DNA of 33,835 nt from Rhodanobacter sp. C05 (GCF_002001165.1 NZ_MUNQ01000024.1:1-33835), one strand, 5' to 3'; shown: positions 26,327-33,613, counted from the first letter of the stretch. Notes: a model not told the origin generated them from the letters alone. Numbers and translations are program-made.

Positions 26327-27727
26327 TCAGTCGATCACCACGTAATGGCTGCCATCGTCATCGGCGACCACCAGCACCAGCTGGCGCAGGTGCACATTGG
26401 CCAGGCCGCGCAGCATGCGCAGGCCGGTGAGGCGCTGGTTGCCGATGCCGATCAGCAGGTCGCCAGCACTCAGACCCGCGCGCGCGGCGCGGCTGCCCGG
26501 CTGCACTGTGCCGATCATCACGCCGAACAAGCCTTGCGCACGCTGCTCGTCGCTGAGGTCGCTGAAGCGCACGCCGCTCAGGCGCGCATCCAGCTGGCTG
26601 CCCTCGATGCTGTCCAGCTTGATCTGCCGCAGGTTGGCGCTGACCAGCCGGGTTTGGCCGTCGCGCAGCACGCCCAGTTGCACGGTGCTGCCCAGTGGCA
26701 GCAGGCCTTCGGCATTGCGCAGTTCCTGCTCGTTGTGCAGCGGCTTGCCGTTGAGCGTGGTCAACACGTCACCCGGCTGCAGTCCGGCATCCTCGGCGGC
26801 CGAGCCGGCGCTGACGCCGGTGACCACCACGCCGTTGCTGTCCTTCAGCTTCAGCAGCTGGGCGATGCGCGGCGTGATCACCTGCGTCTGCACGCCCAGG
26901 CTGCCGCGCTGCACCTTGCCGTGCGCCAGCAGCTGTCCCATCACTTCGCTGGTGAGCTCGCTGGGTATCGCGAAGCCGATGCCGACGTTGCCGCCCGAGG
27001 GCGAGAAGATCATCGTGTTGATGCCGACCAGTTCGCCACGCAGGTTCACCAGCGCACCGCCGGAGTTGCCGGGGTTGATCGAGGCGTCGGTCTGGATGAA
27101 GTTCTGGTAGCCGGTGCCTCCCGAACTCGATCCGCCAAGGCCGGAGCGGCCCAGCGCGGAAACGATGCCGGCGGTCACCGTCTGACCGAGTCCGAACGGA
27201 TTGCCCACCGCCACCACGTAATCACCCACGCGCAGCTTGGACGAATCGGCCAGCGGCAGCGCCTGCAGGTTCTGCGCGGGAATCTGCACCACCGCCACAT
27301 CGGTGTCCGGATCGGTGCCGATCAGCTTGGCCTTGAACGTGCGCCCGTCCTGCAAGGTCACCGTGATGTCATCCGCGCCGCCGACCACATGATTGTTGGT
27401 CAGCACGTAACCCTTGGCCGCGTCCACGATCACGCCCGAGCCCAGGCTCTGTTCGGTGCGTTCCTGCGGGGTGTCGGGCAGGCCGAAGAACTGGCGGAAC
27501 ACCGGGTCGTTGAAATAAGGGTTGTTTACGGCCACCCGTGTCTTGGTCGAGATGTTCACCACCGCCGGCGTCACGTGCTCGAGCATCGGCGCCAGCGACG
27601 GCATCGACTGGCCATCGATGGCCGCGGGCAGGGTGGCGGCAGCGGCCGTGCCCGGCATGATGCCGATGATGGTGGTGGCCAGCAGGCCGGTCAGCCAGCA
27701 CAAAAGACGGGAAGGGCGCGACGACAT
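26327..27727 (-). CDS. Periplasmic serine protease of the DegP/DegQ (Do) family
   Basis: An HtrA-type protease/chaperone for misfolded envelope proteins. It is 466 residues (E. coli DegQ 455, DegP 474). The signal peptide is about 1-31 (LLATTIIGIMPGTAAAA). The trypsin-like domain has H113 (TNNHVVGGA), D143 (DPDTDVAVV) and S222 (NPGNSGGALVNLRGE). PDZ1 begins around residue 265 (GSLGVQTQVITPRIAQLLKL) and a weaker PDZ2 occupies the C-terminus (QGLFGVMIGTVQPGSRAARAGLSAGDLLIGI). The short LA loop (NPYFNDPVFRQFFG) favours a DegQ-like form. A strong GAGGAGG site precedes ATG 27727. It is divergent from nrdJa. No clear sigma-E promoter could be assigned. Confidence 0.93.
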   Translation of the reverse strand: MSSRPSRLLCWLTGLLATTIIGIMPGTAAAATLPAAIDGQSMPSLAPMLEHVTPAVVNISTKTRVAVNNPYFNDPVFRQFFGLPDTPQERTEQSLGSGVIVDAAKGYVLTNNHVVGGADDITVTLQDGRTFKAKLIGTDPDTDVAVVQIPAQNLQALPLADSSKLRVGDYVVAVGNPFGLGQTVTAGIVSALGRSGLGGSSSGGTGYQNFIQTDASINPGNSGGALVNLRGELVGINTMIFSPSGGNVGIGFAIPSELTSEVMGQLLAHGKVQRGSLGVQTQVITPRIAQLLKLKDSNGVVVTGVSAGSAAEDAGLQPGDVLTTLNGKPLHNEQELRNAEGLLPLGSTVQLGVLRDGQTRLVSANLRQIKLDSIEGSQLDARLSGVRFSDLSDEQRAQGLFGVMIGTVQPGSRAARAGLSAGDLLIGIGNQRLTGLRMLRGLANVHLRQLVLVVADDDGSHYVVID

Positions 27728-27840
27728 GGAATCCTCCTCAGATAGACGATGAAAGCGGCGCTGGTTCGACCCGATCCTGGCGCGACGGTTCCATCCGGCC
27801 CGTGCCGGGCGTCGCAGCGCCTTTTGATCGATCCGCCTGC

Positions 27841-27855
27841 TGTAAGTACTTTACA
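27841..27855. promoter_or_regulatory. Inverted repeat TGTAA-N5-TTACA, candidate operator
   Basis: TGTAAGTACTTTACA has perfect 5-base arms and encloses the overlapping palindrome AAGTACTT. It lies between the divergent degQ and nrdJa genes, about 40 bases from the NrdR-box candidate. The binding protein is unknown. Confidence 0.35.
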
Positions 27856-27871
27856 TCCGGCGGCGTCAGGG

Positions 27872-27901
27872 TTAACTTTCCTACCCGATCACAACCACAA
27901 T
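27872..27901 (+). promoter_or_regulatory. Candidate nrdJa promoter overlapped by the NrdR box
   Basis: TTAACT (27872-27877) and CACAAT (27896-27901) are spaced 18 bases apart, each matching the sigma-70 consensus at 4 of 6. The NrdR-box candidate covers the -10, the arrangement expected for repression. The 5' leader would be about 205 bases. Confidence 0.35.
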
Positions 27902-27910
27902 ATCTTGTGT
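27895..27910. promoter_or_regulatory. NrdR-box candidate upstream of the ribonucleotide reductase
   Basis: CCACAATATCTTGTGT matches the known NrdR consensus (acaCwAtATaTwGtgt) at 14 of 16 positions and is nearly palindromic (CACAA / TTGTG). NrdR is the ATP/dATP-sensing repressor of RNR genes. Such boxes usually come in pairs about three helical turns apart; no clear second box is visible here. Confidence 0.65.
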
Positions 27911-28115
27911 TTGGGTGCTGGCGCTGGGACAAGTGCTGGTGCTGACTGGCGCACTCTTGAGGGGGAGTCGTTATCGTCGGAAGCAGGTGGCGCATGGGCC
28001 GGAGGGCAATCCTCCGTGGCTTGTCGGCAGTCACACATGCGGCGTTAACAGCGCCGTCGTATCCAATAAATATAAGACGGGGGCCGCGAGGCCGCACCGG
28101 GAGGTCAGCAAGCCG

Positions 28116-31100
28116 ATGAGCACAGTGCGTGCGCCAGCCACAAACCCAGCCCCAGGTTCGAGCCAGAATCCAGTCATGAGTCGTGATGCCGCCGTGGAAA
28201 TTCCGCTGCAACCTGCGTCCTATGACATCTGGGACAAGAAATACCGCCTGAAGGCGAAGTCCGGCGAGCCGGTCGATGGCAGCATCGACGAGACCTACCA
28301 GCGCGTGGCGCGTGCCTTGTCCGATGTGGAAGCCAGCGACGAGTTGCGCGGCCACTGGTACGAGCGTTTCCTGTGGGCGCTGCGCCGCGGTGCGATTCCC
28401 GCCGGCCGCATCACCTCGAACGCCGGCGCGCTGGCGCACAAGCCGGCCACCTCCACGATCAACTGCACCGTCTCCGGCACCATCCGCGATTCGATGGACG
28501 ACATCCTGGAGAAGGTGCACGAGGCCGGCCTCACCCTGAAGGCTGGCTGCGGCATCGGCTACGAATTCTCCACGCTGCGTCCGCGCGGCGCATACGTGTC
28601 GGGCGCCGGCGCGTATACCAGCGGCCCGCTGTCGTTCATGGATATCTACGACAAGATGTGCTTCACCGTGTCGTCCGCTGGCGGTCGCCGCGGCGCGCAG
28701 ATGGGTACGTTCGACATCAGCCACCCGGACGCGAAGGAATTCATCCGCGCCAAGCGCGAGGACGGCCGCCTGCGCCAGTTCAACCTGTCGCTGCTGATCA
28801 CCGACGGCTTCATGGACGCGGTCGAGCACGACCAGGACTGGCCGCTGGTGTTCCCGGTGCACGTCAAGGAAAAGAACGAGATCGACGTCGACGATCCGAC
28901 CAAGGTGGTCTGGCGCGAATGGCCGACCCACGAGAACTACGTCGACCGCGAAGACGGCCTGGTCGCCTGCAAGATCTACAGCCACATCCGCGCGCGGCAC
29001 CTGTGGGACATGATCATGGTCTCGACGTACGACTACGCCGAGCCCGGCTTCATCCTGATCGACAAGGTCAACGAGATGAACAACAACTGGTGGTGCGAGC
29101 ACATCCGCGCGACCAATCCGTGCGTCACTGCCGACACCTGGGTGCAGACATCCGAAGGTCCGCGCCAGGTCAACGACCTGCTCGGCCACGGCTTCATGGC
29201 GCGGGTAGATGGCAAGGATCACGTCACCGGCGCCGAGGGTTTCTTCCGCACCGCGACCAAGCCAGTGCTGGCCTTGCAGACCGAAGAAGGCCATCGCCTG
29301 CGCCTGACCGAAGACCACCGCGTGCGCCGCGTCTCGCGCATGACGCGCTGGAGCGTGGATACCGAATGGTGCGCCGCCGGTGCATTGCAACCGGGTGACC
29401 GCGTGCTGCTCAACGACCACCGTGCCAACGCGCAGTGGTCCGGCGCGCTGACCGCGGAGCAGGGTTATCTGCTCGGCATGCTGGTCGGTGACGGCACGCT
29501 CAAACACGAGGCTGCGGTGTTGTCCGTGTGGCCGCAGGCCGCCGTCGTGAACGGTTCCGTGAATGGCGGCGCGCGTGCCTTGATGGCCGAAGCCTTGCGC
29601 TGTGCGCAGACCCTGCCGCATCGTGCCGACTTCGCCGGCTGGTCGGAAGTGAGCGGTCGTGGCGAATTCCGCATGAAATCCGCCGCACTGCGCGATCTCG
29701 CCTTCGAGTTCGGCATGGGCATCGGCGACAAGGCCATCACCCCGGCGCTGGAACAGGCATCGAGCGACGCCTACCGCGGCTTCCTGCGTGGCTTCTTCGA
29801 TGCCGACGGCTCGGTGCAGGGCAGCCAGGCCAAGGGTGTGTCCGTGCGCCTGGCACAATCGGACCTGTCGCGGCTGGAAGCGGTGCAACGCATGCTGCTG
29901 CGTCTGGGCATGCCGTCGCGCATCTATCGCGATCGCCGCGCCGCTGGCGAAAGCCTGCTGCCGGACGGTCACGGTGGCACGCGAGCGTATGCCACCCAGG
30001 CTCAGCACGAGCTGGTCATCACTGGCGAGTCGCTGCCGCGTTTCGCCGAACTGATCGGCTTTGCCGATACCGACAAGGCGACCCGCCTCAAGGGCGCCCT
30101 GTCCGGCTACCAGCGCAGCCTCAACCGCGAGCGTTTCGTCGCCACCGTGGCGTCGCTGCAGGCCGATGGCGTCGAGGACGTCTACGACGTGCAGGTACCC
30201 GGCATCAACACCTTCGACGGCAACGGCCTGCACGCACACAACTGTGGTGAACAACCGCTTCCGCCGTACGGTTCCTGTCTGCTCGGCTCGATCAACCTCA
30301 CCACCTTCGTGCGCGATCCGTTCGGTCCCAAGGCACGTTTCGACTGGGACGAGTACCGCGAGGTGGTGAAGGTGTTCACCCGCATGCTCGACAACGTGGT
30401 CGAGATCAACGGCCTGCCGCTGGAGCAGCAGCGCAACGAGATCATGTCCAAGCGCCGTCACGGCATGGGCTTCCTCGGCCTCGGCTCCACCGTGACCATG
30501 CTCAAGCACCGCTACGGCAGCGAAGAGGCCGTCGCGTTCACCGAGGAAGTCTCGCGCGAGATGGCCGTCGCCGGCTGGGAAATGGCGCTGGATCTGGCCA
30601 AGGAGAAGGGCGCCGCACCGATCCTGCTGCGCGACTTCACCGTCACCGGCGACATGCTGCGCAAGCGCCCGGAAATGGTCAGCGACGGCTACAAGGTCGG
30701 CGACTCCATCCCCGGCCGCGTGCTGCACGCCAAGTACAGCCGTTACATGCAGCGCATCGCCAGCGTGGCGCCGAACCTGGTCGAGCAGCTCGCCGAAACC
30801 GGCGCGCGCTTCACCCACCACAGCTCGATCGCGCCCACCGGCACGATCTCGCTGTCGCTCGCCAACAACGCCAGCAACGGCATCGAGCCGAGCTTCGCGC
30901 ACAGCTACTCGCGCAACGTGATCCGCGAAGGCAAGAAGTCCAAGGAAAAGGTCGAGGTGCTCAGCTATGAGCTGCTCGCTTACCGCGCACTGATCAATGC
31001 TGACGCCAAGGTGTTCACTGACGAGGCCGCCAGCAAGCTGCCGGATTACTTCGTCTCCGCCGACGACATCAGCCCGAAAGAGCACGTCGACATCCAAGCC

Positions 31101-31424
31101 GCCTCGCAGAAGTGGATCGATTCGTCGATCTCCAAGACCGCAAACGTGCCCACCGATTACCCCTACGAAGACTTCAAGGACATCTATTTCTACGCCTACA
31201 AGCAGGGCCTGAAGGGATGCACCACGTTCCGCTTCAACCCCGCCGCGTTCCAGGGTGTACTGGTGAAAGAAGCCGACCTTGAAAATACCCTCTACCGCTT
31301 CGAGCTTGAGGACGGTAGTGTTGTCGAACTGAAAGGCAACGAGCAGGTGGAGTACGACGGCGAAATGCACTCCGCCGCCAATCTCTTCGATGCCTTGAAG
31401 GAAGGGTATTACGGCAAGTTCTAG
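28116..31424 (+). CDS. nrdJ: Adenosylcobalamin-dependent (class II) ribonucleotide reductase, catalytic subunit NrdJa, with intein
   Basis: Reduces ribonucleotides to deoxyribonucleotides with a B12-generated thiyl radical, independent of oxygen. The precursor has 1102 residues: N-extein 1-335, intein 336-709, C-extein 710-1102, so the spliced enzyme would be 728 residues. Class II features are STINCTVSGTIRDS (first redox cysteine region), AGCGIGYEFSTLRPRGAYV, SSAGGRRGAQMGTFDISHPD, the NPCGE active-site motif (split by the intein), SKRRHGMGFLGLGSTV and APTGTISLSLANNASNGIEP. The C-terminus (EGYYGKF) lacks the usual redox-active cysteine tail, which is instead in the downstream nrdJb product, as in the split Pseudomonas NrdJab enzyme. 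ATG 28116 has GGAGGT 10 bases upstream; a second in-frame ATG is at 28176. A NrdR box lies upstream. Confidence 0.94.
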   Translation: MSTVRAPATNPAPGSSQNPVMSRDAAVEIPLQPASYDIWDKKYRLKAKSGEPVDGSIDETYQRVARALSDVEASDELRGHWYERFLWALRRGAIPAGRITSNAGALAHKPATSTINCTVSGTIRDSMDDILEKVHEAGLTLKAGCGIGYEFSTLRPRGAYVSGAGAYTSGPLSFMDIYDKMCFTVSSAGGRRGAQMGTFDISHPDAKEFIRAKREDGRLRQFNLSLLITDGFMDAVEHDQDWPLVFPVHVKEKNEIDVDDPTKVVWREWPTHENYVDREDGLVACKIYSHIRARHLWDMIMVSTYDYAEPGFILIDKVNEMNNNWWCEHIRATNPCVTADTWVQTSEGPRQVNDLLGHGFMARVDGKDHVTGAEGFFRTATKPVLALQTEEGHRLRLTEDHRVRRVSRMTRWSVDTEWCAAGALQPGDRVLLNDHRANAQWSGALTAEQGYLLGMLVGDGTLKHEAAVLSVWPQAAVVNGSVNGGARALMAEALRCAQTLPHRADFAGWSEVSGRGEFRMKSAALRDLAFEFGMGIGDKAITPALEQASSDAYRGFLRGFFDADGSVQGSQAKGVSVRLAQSDLSRLEAVQRMLLRLGMPSRIYRDRRAAGESLLPDGHGGTRAYATQAQHELVITGESLPRFAELIGFADTDKATRLKGALSGYQRSLNRERFVATVASLQADGVEDVYDVQVPGINTFDGNGLHAHNCGEQPLPPYGSCLLGSINLTTFVRDPFGPKARFDWDEYREVVKVFTRMLDNVVEINGLPLEQQRNEIMSKRRHGMGFLGLGSTVTMLKHRYGSEEAVAFTEEVSREMAVAGWEMALDLAKEKGAAPILLRDFTVTGDMLRKRPEMVSDGYKVGDSIPGRVLHAKYSRYMQRIASVAPNLVEQLAETGARFTHHSSIAPTGTISLSLANNASNGIEPSFAHSYSRNVIREGKKSKEKVEVLSYELLAYRALINADAKVFTDEAASKLPDYFVSADDISPKEHVDIQAASQKWIDSSISKTANVPTDYPYEDFKDIYFYAYKQGLKGCTTFRFNPAAFQGVLVKEADLENTLYRFELEDGSVVELKGNEQVEYDGEMHSAANLFDALKEGYYGKF
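29121..30242 (+). mobile_element. LAGLIDADG intein within nrdJa
   Basis: A 374-residue in-frame insertion in NrdJa directly before the cysteine of NPCGE. The splice junctions are clear: N-extein ...RATNP, intein starts at Cys1 (CVTADTWVQT) and ends at ...GLHAHN, and the C-extein begins with Cys+1 (CGEQPLPP). Block B is LRLTEDHRV (T63, H66 of the intein). Block F/G is VYDVQVPGINTFDGNGLHAHN with the penultimate His and terminal Asn. Two dodecapeptide motifs, LLGMLVGDG (117-125) and LRGFFDADG (222-230), define a LAGLIDADG homing endonuclease domain, and both keep their acidic residues, so the endonuclease may be active. Base composition resembles the host gene, which argues for long residence. 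Confidence 0.95.
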
Positions 31425-31427
31425 GAG

Positions 31428-31497
31428 CGCGTACATTCCGAAAGGTCACGACACATTCCAGAAACGCGTACATTCCCGCAGGGTCTCGGCAAGTTCT
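31428..31497. repeat. Short direct repeats in the nrdJa-H1-like gene gap
   Basis: CGCGTACATTCC occurs at 31428-31439 and 31465-31476, and a degenerate ACACATTCC lies between at 31451-31459. CGGCAAGTTCT, which spans the end of nrdJa (31412-31422), recurs at 31487-31497. The pattern suggests local duplication after the nrdJa stop. Function is unknown; it may simply be slippage debris or a cluster of binding sites. Confidence 0.55.
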
Positions 31498-31523
31498 GAC
31501 ATTCATCGGAGGGGAACACCAGC

Positions 31524-32165
31524 ATGTCCATCGATAACGAAATTGAAGTGAGCAGCATCACACCGGTTGTCACCGAAGCACCTGCCGTCGCCCTGCCGGT
31601 TCTGCCGGACGTGGCGCCGGTGGCTGCCGCGCCTGCACCGGCCAAGAAAAAGCCGGCAGCCAGGAAGAAGGCAGCGCCGAAAAAAGCTGCAGCAAAGAAG
31701 GCGGCGCCGAAGAAGGCCGCTGCCAAGAAGGCTGCACCGAAGAAAGCCGCCGCCAAGAAAGCTGCGCCGAAGAAGGCGGCTGCAAAGAAAACCGCCAAGA
31801 AGGCGGCCGCCAAGAAAGCTCCGGCGAAAAAGGCTGCTGCCAAGAAAGCCGTGAAGAAGGCTGTCAAGAAGGTTGCCAAGAAAGCCTCAGCCGCGAAGAA
31901 AGCGGTGAAGAAGGTGGCCAAGAAAGTCGCCAAGGTAGCCAAGAAGAAGGTCGCCAAGGTCGCAAAGAAGGTCAGCAGCAAGAAGTCGGCCAGTAAGAAG
32001 GCCGCACCCAAGAAGGCGGCAACGAAGAAGTCCGCCAGCACCAAGAAAGGTGCAAGCAAGAAAGCCGTCGCCAAGACGGCCAAGAGGTCCACTGCCAGCA
32101 AGAAGGCGAGCGTCAAGTCGGCCAAGAAACCTGCTGCCAAGAAAGCCGCCGGTAAAAAGAAGTAA
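31524..32165 (+). CDS. Histone H1-like lysine/alanine-rich protein
   Basis: It is 213 residues. An acidic-to-neutral N-terminus (about 1-38, with DNEIEVS and a Pro/Ala/Val stretch) is followed by a very basic tail of AK/PK repeats up to the C-terminus (AAGKKK). Residues 50-89 are four tandem copies of AAPKKAAAKK; later repeats degenerate to KKAVKK, KVAKKV and SASKK forms. Such proteins (histone H1-like, AlgP-like) bind DNA non-specifically; here the role is inferred from composition only. The ribosome site GGAGGGG (31508-31514) precedes the ATG. It is placed 99 bases after nrdJa and 129 before nrdJb, with its own terminator, so it interrupts the RNR gene pair. Confidence 0.88.
   Translation: MSIDNEIEVSSITPVVTEAPAVALPVLPDVAPVAAAPAPAKKKPAARKKAAPKKAAAKKAAPKKAAAKKAAPKKAAAKKAAPKKAAAKKTAKKAAAKKAPAKKAAAKKAVKKAVKKVAKKASAAKKAVKKVAKKVAKVAKKKVAKVAKKVSSKKSASKKAAPKKAATKKSASTKKGASKKAVAKTAKRSTASKKASVKSAKKPAAKKAAGKKK
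31671..31790 (+). repeat. Tandem 30-bp coding repeat (four copies of AAPKKAAAKK)
   Basis: Four in-frame units of about 30 bases encode identical decapeptides, with synonymous differences between copies (for example GCTGCA versus GCCGCC, AAG versus AAA). This points to an older expansion under amino-acid-level selection rather than a very recent slippage event. Confidence 0.8.
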
Positions 32166-32174
32166 GCCACACCG

Positions 32175-32210
32175 CATCCGGCCCGGCCTCGCGCCGGGCC
32201 GGATGTTTTT
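32175..32210 (+). terminator. Strong terminator after the H1-like gene, before nrdJb
   Basis: CATCCGGCCCGG (32175-32186) and CCGGGCCGGATG (32194-32205) form a perfect 12-bp stem with a 7-base loop, followed by five Ts. It would separate nrdJb from the upstream transcript unless read through. Confidence 0.9.
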
Positions 32211-32213
32211 CTC

Positions 32214-32229
32214 CGCGCCAGCTGGCGCG
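32214..32229. promoter_or_regulatory. 16-bp perfect palindrome between terminator and nrdJb
   Basis: CGCGCCAGCTGGCGCG is a perfect 16-bp palindrome four bases after the terminator T-run and 65 bases upstream of the nrdJb ATG. It may be an operator or a DNA/RNA cruciform. No obvious -35/-10 pair for nrdJb is seen in the 84-base gap. Confidence 0.4.
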
Positions 32230-32294
32230 TGACGCGCACCAAGATGCCGGCCGCTCCAGCCGCCGCGCGTCCATCAACAAGAAGAAGCGAATCC

Positions 32295-33035
32295 ATGGCA
32301 ATCAAGATCGAAAAGAAGATCACCGGCTACAACGTGGTCAAACCCGAAGACAAGGTTGCCGCCCCCACGGTCACAGCCAGCGCGCCGAAAGAGCCGCCGA
32401 TGGCCGAAGTGATCCAGATGCACGAAAGCGTGGAGCGTCCCGAAACGCTGATCGGCTCCACCTTCAAGGTCAAGTCACCGCTGTTCGAGCACGCGCTGTA
32501 CGTCACCATCAACGACATCGTGCTCAACGCAGGCACTCCGCACGAGCAGCGCCGCCCGTTCGAGATCTTCATCAACTCGAAGAACATGGACCACTTCCAG
32601 TGGATCGTGGCGCTCACCCGCATCCTCTCCGCCGTGTTCCGCAAGGGCGGCGACGTCACCTTCATCGTGGAAGAGCTGAAGGCCGTGTTCGACCCGCGCG
32701 GCGGCTATTTCAAGTCCGGTGGCGTGTACATGCCGTCGATCGTCGCCGAGATCGGCGCGGTGATCGAGCAGCACATGAAGAACATCGGGCTGATCCATGA
32801 TCCGGAGATGGATGCGGCCACGCGCCAGCTGATTGCTGACAAGCGCGCTGCCTACGAGGCGGCCGGGGCAAAAAAAAACTCTGATGTAGGCGCGGCTGCC
32901 GGCGCCAAGGGCGAGATCAACGATTCGGGCTTCCCGCCCGGTGCCACGCTGTGCGTGAAGTGCAATACGCAGGCGCTGGTGCTGATGGATGGGTGTCAGA
33001 CATGTTTGAATTGTGGGTATTCGAAGTGCGGTTAA
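32295..33035 (+). CDS. nrdJb: Class II ribonucleotide reductase C-terminal component NrdJb (TSCPD domain)
   Basis: A 246-residue protein matching the C-terminal part of long class II reductases. The N-terminal third is a linker (KITGYNVVKPEDKVAAPTVTAS). Then comes a TSCPD-type domain (about 50-165: RPETLIGSTFKVKSPLFEHALYVTINDIV, PFEIFINSKNMDHFQWIVALTRILSAVFRKGGD). The tail is cysteine-rich, with CVKC followed by CQTC-x2-C and a last Cys two from the end (GATLCVKCNTQALVLMDG then CQTCLNCGYSKCG). That tail supplies the redox/zinc-like cysteines missing from NrdJa. Separation from the catalytic gene is as in the Pseudomonas NrdJa/NrdJb split, but here a histone-like gene lies between. The ATG at 32295 has a weak AGAAGAAG ribosome site. 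A terminator follows. Confidence 0.9.
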   Translation: MAIKIEKKITGYNVVKPEDKVAAPTVTASAPKEPPMAEVIQMHESVERPETLIGSTFKVKSPLFEHALYVTINDIVLNAGTPHEQRRPFEIFINSKNMDHFQWIVALTRILSAVFRKGGDVTFIVEELKAVFDPRGGYFKSGGVYMPSIVAEIGAVIEQHMKNIGLIHDPEMDAATRQLIADKRAAYEAAGAKKNSDVGAAAGAKGEINDSGFPPGATLCVKCNTQALVLMDGCQTCLNCGYSKCG

Positions 33036-33060
33036 ACATTGCTGGTTAATAGCGCTGGAG

Positions 33061-33089
33061 AAAAAGGCAGCAGTGATGCTGCCTTTTTT
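33061..33089 (+). terminator. nrdJb terminator
   Basis: AAAAAGGCAGCA (33061-33072) pairs with TGCTGCCTTTTT (33077-33088) around GTGA; the T-run continues to 33089. It closes the RNR locus. The stem core GGCAGC/GCTGCC is the same as in the prc terminator. Confidence 0.9.
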
Positions 33090-33106
33090 GGGGACAGGGG
33101 AAGCCT

Positions 33107-33613
33107 ATGAGGCTGATACCACCAATCACAGGTATATTGCTCGGGTTTATTATGGTCAACTCAGTGTTGGCACAAGTCTTGGCGAGCAAAAGTTCTACGC
33201 TCCCATCTCAGCTGAATGTCGAGTCTTTTTCGCCGGTACGTTGGAGCAGCGCTCGCTGGATTCTCTTTTTTCACGATTATCAAAGTGATTCGTACTACAC
33301 CTACAAAGCAACAGACTACGTCGCGACGTATAGCGTGAAGTTCGGAATTCGCGGCGAGTATGGGCGATACGCTATCGTGGTTTTCGATGATGGACAGGTT
33401 CACTGTGACCATCAAAGCGGGGTTCCTGCCCAGTTCCTAGATTTTAGCCACGAAGATTATCGAGCCTCCGACGGAGTACGACTTGGAAGTCCATTTGACC
33501 CAAGTTACGTACATAAACACGCCAAGGTGGTATCAGGTTCGGTCTTGGACATTGTCACTAAGGCAGTTTGTACAGCCGTTCTTGCTGCTCACGGTCATGG
33601 TCGCCCGCGGTGA
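33107..33613 (+). CDS. Hypothetical exported protein in an AT-richer region
   Basis: A 168-residue protein I do not recognise. The N-terminus looks like a signal peptide (MRLIPPITGILLGFIMVNSVLAQ, cleavage near 22-25). The mature part is rich in Tyr, Ser and Asp (DYQSDSYYTYKATDYVATYSVKFG, YAIVVFDDGQVHCDHQSG) with no obvious catalytic motif. AGGGGA five to six bases before ATG 33107 supports the start. Codon use is more AT-rich than the neighbours, suggesting recent acquisition, and it sits between the nrdJb terminator and an insertion sequence. Any promoter would have to lie in the terminator region, so expression is uncertain. Confidence 0.6.
   Translation: MRLIPPITGILLGFIMVNSVLAQVLASKSSTLPSQLNVESFSPVRWSSARWILFFHDYQSDSYYTYKATDYVATYSVKFGIRGEYGRYAIVVFDDGQVHCDHQSGVPAQFLDFSHEDYRASDGVRLGSPFDPSYVHKHAKVVSGSVLDIVTKAVCTAVLAAHGHGRPR

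Larger units (their letters stand above)
27728..28115. other. Divergent degQ-nrdJa intergenic region (388 bases)
   Basis: No gene is supported here. It contains a TGTAA-N5-TTACA inverted repeat (27841-27855, enclosing the 8-bp palindrome AAGTACTT), a NrdR-box candidate (27895-27910) and a roughly 200-base nrdJa leader with a small CGGAGG/CCTCCG hairpin near 27999-28015. GGAGGT (28100-28105) is the nrdJa ribosome site. No cobalamin-riboswitch B12 box was recognised in the leader. Confidence 0.6.

Noticed and set aside
24129..27745. Long plus-strand open frames opposite the HAD, LysM-binding and DegQ genes
   Set aside because: The minus-strand products carry complete catalytic motifs. The plus-strand translations are low-complexity His/Arg/Ala sequence without motifs.
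27911..28115. Cobalamin riboswitch in the nrdJa leader
   Set aside because: The leader is long and the enzyme is B12-dependent, but I could not find a B12-box-like sequence or the conserved GCCACTG element; only a 6-bp hairpin is visible.
27738..31436. Open frame of about 1230 codons antisense to nrdJa
   Set aside because: It lies exactly opposite nrdJa, is His/Gln/Arg-rich with no domain signature, and is a known artefact of GC-rich codon bias.
31671..31790. CRISPR-like or minisatellite array
   Set aside because: The 30-bp periodicity is coding (AAPKKAAAKK decapeptides with synonymous changes), with no spacers.
32229..32294. Upstream start for nrdJb at 32229
   Set aside because: It would begin at the edge of the 16-bp palindrome and add low-complexity residues. 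The family-like sequence starts at the ATG at 32295.
33013..33288. 91-codon open frame overlapping the nrdJb end and terminator
   Set aside because: It spans the terminator hairpin, has no ribosome site, and conflicts with the better-supported exported hypothetical gene.
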